From Pseudopedobacter sp037968815 (GTDB lineage: Bacteria; Bacteroidota; Bacteroidia; Sphingobacteriales; Sphingobacteriaceae): a stretch of 64,000 bases of DNA. Below the pieces are notes generated by a model. It saw only the letters and a list, made by a program, of their open reading frames with translations, did no database searches and was not told the DNA's origin. A program made the translations under genes and the position numbers. Where the stretch lies: assembly GCA_037968815.1 (NCBI GenBank), contig JBBKWF010000002.1, positions 62,001-126,000 of the forward strand. Direction: 5' to 3'. This document shows positions 43,601 to 51,707 of this stretch, in pieces (the first letter of the stretch is position 1; every line of letters begins with the position of its first letter).

Positions 43601-43716
43601 TTGTAACAGTTAATTATAGTAATTAGGCGTTGGTTTGTATAAAACAGTCTATTTAATAAATGCATCCGATAATTTACCAAAAAAAAATAGTGAATTTAGT
43701 CAGAAATGATAGTTTA

Positions 43717-44943
43717 TTAATAATTTGAGTTTAATTCTGTTTTCACGTTATAACTGTTTTTATGGTTATATGCTAATATCAAACCTAGAAACACCCAAAA
43801 ATCTGCTGAGCCGAACACATAACCTGAGGTTTGTGACATTGTGAATGTAAACAATCCAAAAGCCATTATAGGCATATAGGTTATTCGTTTATAGACTTTA
43901 ATCAAAAAATTAAAAATTGCTAGACAGAACAAAAACAACCCGATAATTCCCGTTGAAAGAACAATATCGATAAAAATATTATGAGGAGAGCTGTTGTTTT
44001 CAAGAACAAAATAATGGGTACCAAAAAAAGGATTTCTTGCTATCTGCTCAAAACCAAACATAATTGACTTAGTTCTTTCATCTGTGCTCTCTTCCCCCCC
44101 TCCAGTTATACGTTGAAAGATGGTGAAAGTCTCAAAAAGAGGTGAATTAAATATTAAGAGTATAATAACTATTCCACACAGCAATTTAAACAACATCTTC
44201 ACACTTAACTTTAAATTAAGAATGTAATAAGCAAATAAAACAGAAAACAATGCTAGCAAGGGGCCTTTAGACGCTGAGATTACTAAGTTGAATATTCCGA
44301 ATAGCAATAAAATGAAATGATACCATTTAAATTTCTTTAGATAGAGTAAAGAAACTAAGAGATATGCTCCATTAACACCAATTGATATGGGGTTTAAATA
44401 GTTAATATCTGTATTTTCTGAGGATAACGAAACCCTTACGCTTGCATACTCCGCGATATCATATCCGTATTCAGCGATAAAGGTTATTCCTAAAATGACA
44501 TTTATTATGGAGAAAAGTATAAGTAATAATTTATTAAATAATGACGTATCTAACTTTCTTCCAATAAGATAGGCGGCCACCATATTAATAAAACCTATAC
44601 ATACGCCTTGTGTGAAGTAATAAAATGAGTTTTGGATAGGATCAAGAATCAAATCTAATATGAAGAGATCTATTATAAATTTGAAAATATAATAAAACCA
44701 AAAAGCCAAAAGGAAGTACATGCTTTTTGTAAAGAGGAGATTGGCTTTAAGGAATATCTCCCTTGAAATGATCAAAATTGCAATTATGAATGCGGTAGCC
44801 CTATAAATTAAGCTTATAATATTGGAACCCATTTCTAAGTATTGATTCAAACTTGCAATAAGGGGGAAACAAAGTGCTATGTAGCATAGAGCCACAGGAT
44901 ACAAAAATTGTGAACTAAAGAATTTTTGCTTGAATTTATTCAT
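43717..44943 (-). CDS. wzy: O-antigen polymerase/ligase-like membrane protein (probable Wzy)
   Basis: A 408-residue protein, nearly all hydrophobic, with ten or more predicted helices. A large periplasmic loop contains TKSIMFGFEQIARNPFFGTHYF and SSPHNIFIDIVLSTGIIGLF, the Wzy_C pattern shared by O-antigen polymerases and WaaL ligases. Located between wzx and glycosyltransferase genes, it is most likely Wzy, which joins repeat units in the periplasm. Visibly more AT-rich than the housekeeping genes, as usual for wzy/wzx. Isolated by gaps of about 120 bp on both sides. Confidence 0.85.
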   Translation of the reverse strand: MNKFKQKFFSSQFLYPVALCYIALCFPLIASLNQYLEMGSNIISLIYRATAFIIAILIISREIFLKANLLFTKSMYFLLAFWFYYIFKFIIDLFILDLILDPIQNSFYYFTQGVCIGFINMVAAYLIGRKLDTSLFNKLLLILFSIINVILGITFIAEYGYDIAEYASVRVSLSSENTDINYLNPISIGVNGAYLLVSLLYLKKFKWYHFILLLFGIFNLVISASKGPLLALFSVLFAYYILNLKLSVKMLFKLLCGIVIILLIFNSPLFETFTIFQRITGGGEESTDERTKSIMFGFEQIARNPFFGTHYFVLENNSSPHNIFIDIVLSTGIIGLFLFCLAIFNFLIKVYKRITYMPIMAFGLFTFTMSQTSGYVFGSADFWVFLGLILAYNHKNSYNVKTELNSNY

Positions 44944-45074
44944 TAAATATTATTTTCTTTTACGTTACTAGTAAACAAACTTCAGAATCTTAAAGATAAT
45001 TTTCTTAATATAAGAACCTATAAAAAATCACCTATTAGTATTTTAATTGAAGAAAGATTTTCATCTTAAGAGCA

Positions 45075-46349
45075 TTACAAGTTTTGCCTTGATAGCTTGA
45101 AAGTATAGAATAAATTTATTAAACTAAATATTACGTTATTTAATGAATAAAAAAGTACAGAAGCATATGGTGTATTAAAAATAAGATACCCTAAATAAAG
45201 AGAGGAGAAGCCTGTAGCAGTACTGATGAACTGTATTCTCATGTAAATCTTTTGCTTTTGCATTACATAAAACAAACTATTAAGTGGTAATGCTAAGAAG
45301 TCAAAAACCATCATTACACAAATAATTTGAGCAAAATAGCCCGAATCAGCCCATTCTTTCCCAAAAAAAAATGCGAATAACCAAGGTGATATAAGTGCCA
45401 ATAACCCGTAAATAGGTATACTAATAACCAAAAGTTTTTTTAGTGTTGAAATATATAACTCTTTGCAGTTACCTCTTAGGTGAATAGCATCAATTGCGTC
45501 ATTTCGAAATACATTTCCTATTGATGAGGTTAAAACAATACTTGGTATTCTTAACATTCTATTGGCTAAAGAAAACAGTCCAACTACAGAAGTATTAAAA
45601 AGTGTTGTAAATACCAACGGTACCATTTGTTGTGATGCTGTAGAAGATAGATCAGAAATAATCATAAATCTGGGAAAATTCACATAGCGTTTTGCGCTCT
45701 TACACATGCCCCTATAGCTAACTTTCTTCAAGTCCGAATCTTTAAAAAAGAAATAACTTAACAATAAGACAGACATTACCTGACCCATAACTAAGCTAAG
45801 TATTAAGCCAAACGTTGTAAATCCAATTAACCCAAAAACGACGTTAAACAATGTGGCAACGATAACTTGCGAAGTATTTGATATAGAAATTTGCCTATAC
45901 TTTTTTTGTCTTTGTGCCCAATATTGCAATCCCGAAAAGCTGGCGGAGGCAAAAGTGCATAACGGTATCAGAAACACAATTGGAGATTGAATCAGCTCTG
46001 AATAAAATGTACTTGAGCTGAAAAATCTTAGAAAGAATAATATTAAAAAGTAAATGAATGAAATAATTAAGCCCAAAAAGAGTGTAAGTAAAAATACATT
46101 TTTGGCATCAGCATCTCTTTTTGGCAATCCAATCGCATATTCATATCTACCAGTAGTTAAAATTGCGGCTATAGTAGATACACTCGTAAAAAAAGCTAAT
46201 AAGCCAAAATCTGCTGTTGAATACAGCCTTGTTAATATAGGAGTTGCGAGTACTAATATTCCTTGTGCAATAACAGTTCCTAATGCTAATGTTGTTACAT
46301 TTTTCAAAAATTGATTTGCAAGAAACTTCTTTATAATCAAAATATTCAT
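45075..46349 (-). CDS. wzx: Oligosaccharide flippase (probable Wzx)
   Basis: A 424-residue polytopic membrane protein of the polysaccharide transporter (PST/MOP) superfamily. It starts with a long amphipathic helix and LALGTVIAQGILVLATPILTRLYS (N-terminal family signature), then LLAFFTSVSTIAAILTTGRYEYAIGLP. Twelve or so helices follow. Wzx flips the undecaprenyl-PP-linked repeat unit across the inner membrane for Wzy. It precedes wzy by 131 bp. A 192-bp gap with a short relic-like reading frame lies before it. Confidence 0.9.
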   Translation of the reverse strand: MNILIIKKFLANQFLKNVTTLALGTVIAQGILVLATPILTRLYSTADFGLLAFFTSVSTIAAILTTGRYEYAIGLPKRDADAKNVFLLTLFLGLIISFIYFLILFFLRFFSSSTFYSELIQSPIVFLIPLCTFASASFSGLQYWAQRQKKYRQISISNTSQVIVATLFNVVFGLIGFTTFGLILSLVMGQVMSVLLLSYFFFKDSDLKKVSYRGMCKSAKRYVNFPRFMIISDLSSTASQQMVPLVFTTLFNTSVVGLFSLANRMLRIPSIVLTSSIGNVFRNDAIDAIHLRGNCKELYISTLKKLLVISIPIYGLLALISPWLFAFFFGKEWADSGYFAQIICVMMVFDFLALPLNSLFYVMQKQKIYMRIQFISTATGFSSLYLGYLIFNTPYASVLFYSLNNVIFSLINLFYTFKLSRQNL

Positions 46350-46541
46350 TTCCCTACCCGTCCAGTAACATTATTGCACTTCATTCCTAATTAAATAACT
46401 CTCGTCAACACCTAGCTTGTACATCAACCTAAATGCTTCTTTTAGAGCACCATTCATAAGATCTAGTCTTACTTATAATCTTAATGCTATCTTAAAAGCT
46501 CATTTACTTCTAAATAATAAAAGTATACTCTGAGTGCAGGT

Positions 46542-47591
46542 TTAAGGCTGTTTTTTAACTAAATATATACGCTCTATAATATCCACCACTTTTAGGCCCT
46601 CTAAAGCATTGGTAGTAATATTACCTTTACCGTTTATTACCTCTACAATATTTTCATAAATGTAATGATGGTTTGCTGCAGAGCCTTTATAAGGACCATA
46701 ATCATTTGGTGGATTACTCTCTTTAAGAACCGGCATATCGTAGTCCTTGATATGGCAATACTCTACTTCATTCATGTATTGCCCACCCACTTTTAATGAG
46801 CCGTTTTCGGCAATAACCGTTATTGAACTTTCTAAGTTTTTATTCCAGATTGCGGTAGAATAATTCAAGCTACCCATACCACCATCAACAAAATCAAAAC
46901 TCACAAAACCTGAATCTTCAAACTCTGTAGTGGTTTGATGGTTAAAGTCACTCAAACGAGCATTAATATTTTTGATATCTCCGAAATACCAGTACATTAA
47001 ATCAATAAAATGCGAAAACTGGGTAAATAAAGTTCCGCCATCTAATTCTTTTGTTCCATGCCACGTAGTTGGTTTACCTGTTTTTGGGTCAGGTTTATAA
47101 TAACGGTCATCACGGTTCCAATAACAGTTAGTTTGCACCATAAATATTTTACCCAAAACACCAGAGTCCAAAACTCCTTTAAGCCATTCGGAAGGTGGTG
47201 AGTATCGATTTTGCATCACACAAAAAACTTGCTTGTGTTTTTGTAAGGCCTTAAATATAATTTTCTCGCATCCGGCTTTGGTTAATGCCATTGGCTTTTC
47301 AACCACTACGTGGCAGTCTTTTTCTAATGCCTTTAAAGCATGTTCTTGGTGAAAACCATTTGGTGAAGCTATAGCAACAACATCCAAATCTAAATCTGAG
47401 GCAAACAATTCGTCTACAGATTTAAAGAACTTTGCTTGCGAGTAAGCATCTAAAGATAAATCAGACTTTTCCTTAGCATCACATAAAGCAACTAACTCGC
47501 AGTTAGTGTTACCTAAGATCATGCTGGCGTGTCGTTTGCCTATATGGCCACAACCGATAACAGCAAATTTTATTTTTTGATTTCCCCCCAT
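46542..47591 (-). CDS. Gfo/Idh-type UDP-GlcNAc uronate 3-dehydrogenase (WbpB-like)
   Basis: A 349-residue NAD-dependent sugar dehydrogenase: FAVIGCGHIGKRHASMI Rossmann start, the EKP signature in VVVEKPMALT, and the long C-terminal domain of Gfo/Idh/MocA enzymes (HGTKELDGGTLFTQFSHFIDLMYW). Together with an acetyltransferase (WbpD), an aminotransferase (WbpE) and a 6-dehydrogenase in the same operon, it corresponds to WbpB, which oxidises C3 of UDP-GlcNAcA. Its start codon shares one base with the end of the acetyltransferase gene. Confidence 0.88.
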   Translation of the reverse strand: MGGNQKIKFAVIGCGHIGKRHASMILGNTNCELVALCDAKEKSDLSLDAYSQAKFFKSVDELFASDLDLDVVAIASPNGFHQEHALKALEKDCHVVVEKPMALTKAGCEKIIFKALQKHKQVFCVMQNRYSPPSEWLKGVLDSGVLGKIFMVQTNCYWNRDDRYYKPDPKTGKPTTWHGTKELDGGTLFTQFSHFIDLMYWYFGDIKNINARLSDFNHQTTTEFEDSGFVSFDFVDGGMGSLNYSTAIWNKNLESSITVIAENGSLKVGGQYMNEVEYCHIKDYDMPVLKESNPPNDYGPYKGSAANHHYIYENIVEVINGKGNITTNALEGLKVVDIIERIYLVKKQP

Positions 47592-48172
47592 TACTTAACC
47601 CGCTTAACTATGTTATTCTCTAATTTGTATTTTTGATTGCTTTCATCGCATAGAGCAATCCCTTCTTTATTAAAAATTAACCGATGCCCATATTCGCCAA
47701 CCCAACCAATTTGTTTTGCAGGATTGCCTACTAGCAACGCGAAATCTGGAACCGGTTTAGTAACTACTGCTCCTGCGCCAATGAAAGCATACTTACCTAT
47801 ATCATTACCACAAACAATAGTTGCGTTTGCGCCAATACTAGCTCCTTTACCAACTTTAGTTTTAGCGTATTGGTTGCGTCTATTAATAGCACTCCTTGGG
47901 TTAATTACATTTGTAAAAACCATTGATGGTCCTAAAAACACATCGTCTTCACAAACTACTCCCGTATAAATAGAAACATTATTTTGAACTTTAACATTAT
48001 TACCTAAAATAACATCAGGAGAAACAACTACGTTTTGACCTATATTACATTTTTCACCAATTACGCAATTACTCATAATATGGCTAAAGTGCCAAATACT
48101 TGTCCCTTTACCTATAACACTACCTTCATCAATTACAGCTGTTTCATGCGCCTTATATTTACTGTTCTCCAT
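47591..48172 (-). CDS. Left-handed beta-helix sugar 3-N-acetyltransferase (WbpD-like)
   Basis: A 193-residue hexapeptide-repeat acyltransferase. Repeats such as VIDEGSVIGKGTSIWHFSHI, VIGEKCNIGQNVVVSPDVILG and IGANATIVCGNDIGKYAFIG show the left-handed helix, and NPRSAINRRNQYAKTKVGKGASIG carries the expected loop. It matches WbpD, which acetylates UDP-GlcNAc3NA to UDP-GlcNAc3NAcA with acetyl-CoA. It overlaps the aminotransferase gene by 14 bp. Confidence 0.9.
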   Translation of the reverse strand: MENSKYKAHETAVIDEGSVIGKGTSIWHFSHIMSNCVIGEKCNIGQNVVVSPDVILGNNVKVQNNVSIYTGVVCEDDVFLGPSMVFTNVINPRSAINRRNQYAKTKVGKGASIGANATIVCGNDIGKYAFIGAGAVVTKPVPDFALLVGNPAKQIGWVGEYGHRLIFNKEGIALCDESNQKYKLENNIVKRVK

Positions 48173-49292
48173 AAAATCCTTTAATAGCTTTTATGATAAA
48201 ATCTTGAATTTCCGACTTCATTTCGGTGTGAACCGGTAATGAAAGTACGGACTGGCACAAAGAGTTTGAAACTGGTAAATCACCAACTACCCTACTAATT
48301 TTTTTAAAGGCTTCTTGCTTATTTAAAGGTATAGGGTAATAAATCATAGAAGGTATTCCTTTATTTTCTAGGTATTTTCTTAGCTCATCTCTTTTACCGT
48401 TTTTAATCTGAAGTGTATATTGGTGGAAAACATGAGTAGAACTATTATTTCGTTCAGGAATAACTAACCCGTTAAGTCCTTTTAAGGCATTATCGTAATA
48501 ACTTGCGGCCTTTTCTCTAGCACTACAATAACTATCTAAGTAGCCCAACTTAACATTTAAAATTGCAGCTTGGAGTGTATCAAGTCGAGAATTTACACCA
48601 ATGTATTTGTGAACGTACTTTTTTTCTTGACCGTGATTGGCAATCATTTGAATTTTTGCTGCCAGTTCATCATCGTTAGTAAATATAGCTCCACCATCTC
48701 CGTAGCAACCTAAGTTTTTAGATGGAAAAAAAGAAGTGGTTCCAATATCTCCAATAGTTCCCGCTTTTGCGGTTCTCCCGTCAGAAAAAGTATACGTTGC
48801 CCCTATTGCTTGTGCATTATCCTCAATTATATAAAGGTCGTAAGATTTAGCAATTGCGGAAATTGCTTCCATATCAGCACATTGACCAAATAAATGAACC
48901 GGAACAATTGCTTTGGTTTTTGGACTTATTGCCGATTTTATAATTTCAGCCGTAACGTTAAAAGTCCGGGGATCAACATCAACCATTACAGGTACAAACC
49001 CTAGTAACGCTATCACTTCCGTCGTGGCAACATAAGTAAACGATGGTACAATAACTTCATCACCCGGTTGCAGTGGCAGTGCCATCAACGCAATTTGAAG
49101 AGCATCAGTGCCATTGGCACAGGGGATAACATGTTTTACATCTAAATAAGTAGCTAATGATTTTTTGAACGAAGCTACCTCTGGTCCATTAATAAAATTA
49201 GCGCTTTCAACACAATTGTTTATTGCACTGTCAACCTCTGCTTTTATATTTTGATACTGACCTTTAAGGTCAACCATTTGAATTTTTTCCAT
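48159..49292 (-). CDS. DegT/DnrJ/EryC1/StrS aminotransferase (WbpE-like)
   Basis: A 377-residue PLP-dependent sugar aminotransferase. It shows INGPEVASFKKSLATYLDVKHVIPCANGTDALQIAL (read in parts), PSFTYVATTEVIALLGFVPVMVDVD, VPVHLFGQCADME, IEDNAQAIGA and the PLP lysine region FFPSKNLGCYGDGGAIFT. Next to WbpB- and WbpD-like genes it would aminate C3 of the keto-uronate, as WbpE does. It shares one base with the dehydrogenase gene upstream and overlaps wbpD-like by 14 bp. Confidence 0.92.
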   Translation of the reverse strand: MEKIQMVDLKGQYQNIKAEVDSAINNCVESANFINGPEVASFKKSLATYLDVKHVIPCANGTDALQIALMALPLQPGDEVIVPSFTYVATTEVIALLGFVPVMVDVDPRTFNVTAEIIKSAISPKTKAIVPVHLFGQCADMEAISAIAKSYDLYIIEDNAQAIGATYTFSDGRTAKAGTIGDIGTTSFFPSKNLGCYGDGGAIFTNDDELAAKIQMIANHGQEKKYVHKYIGVNSRLDTLQAAILNVKLGYLDSYCSAREKAASYYDNALKGLNGLVIPERNNSSTHVFHQYTLQIKNGKRDELRKYLENKGIPSMIYYPIPLNKQEAFKKISRVVGDLPVSNSLCQSVLSLPVHTEMKSEIQDFIIKAIKGFYGEQ

Positions 49293-50569
49293 TATAATCT
49301 TCCATCAATTATACTTCTGTCCAAACAAGCTTTTGTATCAAAAATCACAGTATCATTTCCGTTTTTAAGCTCTTTAAAATCAATACTTAAAAACTCTTTG
49401 TGAGAAACTGCTAAGATAATAGCATCGTAATGGTTATTGATGCTTTCTGTTAATGAAATTCCGTATTCATGCTCCACTTGCTTTGCATCTGCGTGAGGGT
49501 CATAAACATCAACCTGCAAACCGAATTGTTGAAGTTCATTATAAATATCAATTACCCTAGAGTTTCTAATATCAGGACAATTTTCCTTAAAAGTCACGCC
49601 TAAAATCAAAGCTTTAGCTCCTTGGATTCGGTGACCTTTGTGGATCATCAGTTTTATCACCTTATTGGCAACAAACATCCCCATATTATCATTCACTCGT
49701 CGTCCAGATAAAATCACTTGTGGGTGGTAACCTAAAGACTGTGCTTTATGCGCTAAATAATACGGATCCACGCCGATACAGTGACCACCTACCAGCCCTG
49801 GCTGATACTTTAAAAAATTCCATTTTGTAGCCGCAGCATCAATAACATCATTGGTATCTATACCAACTCTATCAAAAATTAGTGCTAATTCATTTACAAA
49901 AGAAATATTTACATCTCTCTGTGCATTTTCTATAGCTTTACTTGCTTCTGCAACTTTTAGATTTGGTGCTTTGTGTGTTCCGGCGGTGATGATACTTTTA
50001 TAAAGCTGATCTACTACTTCTGCAATCTCTGGTGTGGAGCCGGAAGTGACTTTTTTAATTTTTGTAAGCGTATTCACTTTATCTCCAGGATTTATCCGCT
50101 CCGGAGAATACCCACAGAAAAAATCATCATTAAACTTTAAACCCGAATGTTTCTCAAGTACAGGGACGCAATCTTCTTCTGTACATCCCGGATAAACTGT
50201 AGATTCGTAAATCACAATATCACCCTTTTTAAGTATACTCCCTAGCATCTTTGACGCACTTAATAATGGTGTTAAATCTGGTGACTTGAACTGATCAATG
50301 GGAGTTGGAACAGTTACAATAAATATGTTTGACTCTTCTAAATCAGAAATCTGCGACGAAAAACTCAATCCGTTTCCGCTCGAAGATGACAACACCTCTT
50401 TTAACGAAATAATATCTGCTTCCTTTGTTCTATCTATCCCATTATTTAACTCTTGAACTCGCGTTTTATCAATATCGAATCCAATTACTGGGTATTTTTT
50501 AGCAAACTCTAAAGCCAGGGGTAATCCCACATAACCAAGACCAATAACTGCTATGTTTTTTTTATTCAC
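49292..50569 (-). CDS. UDP-N-acetyl-hexosamine 6-dehydrogenase (TviB/WbpO type)
   Basis: A 425-residue nucleotide-sugar dehydrogenase: AVIGLGYVGLPLALEF, VTVPTPIDQFKSPDLTPL, YESTVYPGCTEEDCVP, SPERINPGDK, and the catalytic cysteine in GGHCIGVDPYY. The SPERINPGDK and PGCTEEDC blocks resemble TviB/WbpO rather than classical WbpA or WecC. It oxidises C6 of UDP-GlcNAc or UDP-GalNAc to the uronic acid; with WbpB/D/E homologues it presumably makes UDP-GlcNAcA. Start is GTG, overlapping the wzz-like gene by 8 bp. Confidence 0.9.
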   Translation of the reverse strand: MNKKNIAVIGLGYVGLPLALEFAKKYPVIGFDIDKTRVQELNNGIDRTKEADIISLKEVLSSSSGNGLSFSSQISDLEESNIFIVTVPTPIDQFKSPDLTPLLSASKMLGSILKKGDIVIYESTVYPGCTEEDCVPVLEKHSGLKFNDDFFCGYSPERINPGDKVNTLTKIKKVTSGSTPEIAEVVDQLYKSIITAGTHKAPNLKVAEASKAIENAQRDVNISFVNELALIFDRVGIDTNDVIDAAATKWNFLKYQPGLVGGHCIGVDPYYLAHKAQSLGYHPQVILSGRRVNDNMGMFVANKVIKLMIHKGHRIQGAKALILGVTFKENCPDIRNSRVIDIYNELQQFGLQVDVYDPHADAKQVEHEYGISLTESINNHYDAIILAVSHKEFLSIDFKELKNGNDTVIFDTKACLDRSIIDGRL

Positions 50570-51695
50570 TGATGATACGTTTATAATTTCTCTTAAATAT
50601 TAAATAAAATAGAATTAAAAAACCTCCCATCACCCCCCCAAAGACAATTCCTTTTCCTTTTCCCAATCTATCATTTTTCAGTGGCAGTACTGGATTGTCT
50701 ATCACTTGTATTAAAGGTTTATCATTTCTGAAATTAATTTTCGCTAATTCTAAATTTTTCACAATCTCTTCATAAACAGCTATACTAGCCTGTACATCAA
50801 CTTGTTTTCGTTGAGAAGCAACCCTTAAAGTCTGAAAAGCAAGGTTAGAATTGGGATTAGCATCCACCGCAGTAGCCACTCCTTTGATACTCTCATTTAG
50901 CACCTTTCGCACACTATCTGCCTGACCTTGTAAAACAGCTAGGTTTTCCGATGATTTTTTAGTTTTAGTATTGACGTAAAAAGCATTAACCTTGCTTACA
51001 ATATTATCCGTAAATGACTTTGCAAATAATTCATCCTTTGACTTAACCTTTACAGAGATAATGGATAATTTTTTATCTGGCCTTGAAACCTCCATTACAC
51101 CTTTATTAATGGCTTCTACAAACTCCCCTATCACGGAATCTTGGGTTCTGGTAAAATCAGTTGGATTACTAAAACGGATAGTTTTAAGTTGAGGCTTTTT
51201 GTCCCACCCTTCACGAAGTTCATTAAACTCAATATAACGTTCAATCAAAGATTGCTTTTTATCACTAAAAGTATCAATAGTTAACAGTGTTTCTTGAATC
51301 ATTCGGCGAGACTTATATAACTGGAGAATGTTATCTCCTCTAAAAATACCTCCTCCTCCCCCTCCAAGATCAATCCCAATCATTGATGCCAAACCTGCAT
51401 ATTGTCCTAATCCGCCTCCACTTTCTCCTTCTTCTAAAACAAAAGTGGTTTCTGCTGTGTAAGTAGGTTTTTTAATTAGCGCATAAGTTAAACCTAAAAC
51501 CCCACCAATAATACCCGCAATTAAAATAGTTAACCACTTAGTCCATAAATAAGCCCACAATTCCTGAATTTTTAGTACTACTTCCTTTAACGAAATTTCA
51601 TCCTCCACACTATCTTTATTATACTTATTTCCAACCTGATTAAGTTCATTATAATCAGGCACTTGCTTAACCATATTTTTTTCGTTGCTCTCCAT
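50562..51695 (-). CDS. wzz: Wzz-type polysaccharide chain-length determinant, no kinase domain
   Basis: A 377-residue inner-membrane co-polymerase: an N-terminal polar tail of about 50 residues, a first helix (about 54-75), an extended periplasmic coiled-coil domain, and a second helix near the C-terminus (GIVFGGVMGGFLILFYLIF). A glycine-rich patch (about residues 92-117) follows the Wzz fold region. There is no cytosolic tyrosine-kinase domain after helix 2, so this is Wzz-like rather than a full Wzc. It lies 12 bp after the wza gene and overlaps the dehydrogenase by 8 bp. Confidence 0.88.
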   Translation of the reverse strand: MESNEKNMVKQVPDYNELNQVGNKYNKDSVEDEISLKEVVLKIQELWAYLWTKWLTILIAGIIGGVLGLTYALIKKPTYTAETTFVLEEGESGGGLGQYAGLASMIGIDLGGGGGGIFRGDNILQLYKSRRMIQETLLTIDTFSDKKQSLIERYIEFNELREGWDKKPQLKTIRFSNPTDFTRTQDSVIGEFVEAINKGVMEVSRPDKKLSIISVKVKSKDELFAKSFTDNIVSKVNAFYVNTKTKKSSENLAVLQGQADSVRKVLNESIKGVATAVDANPNSNLAFQTLRVASQRKQVDVQASIAVYEEIVKNLELAKINFRNDKPLIQVIDNPVLPLKNDRLGKGKGIVFGGVMGGFLILFYLIFKRNYKRIISE

Positions 51696-51707
51696 TGGTT
51701 AGACTTC

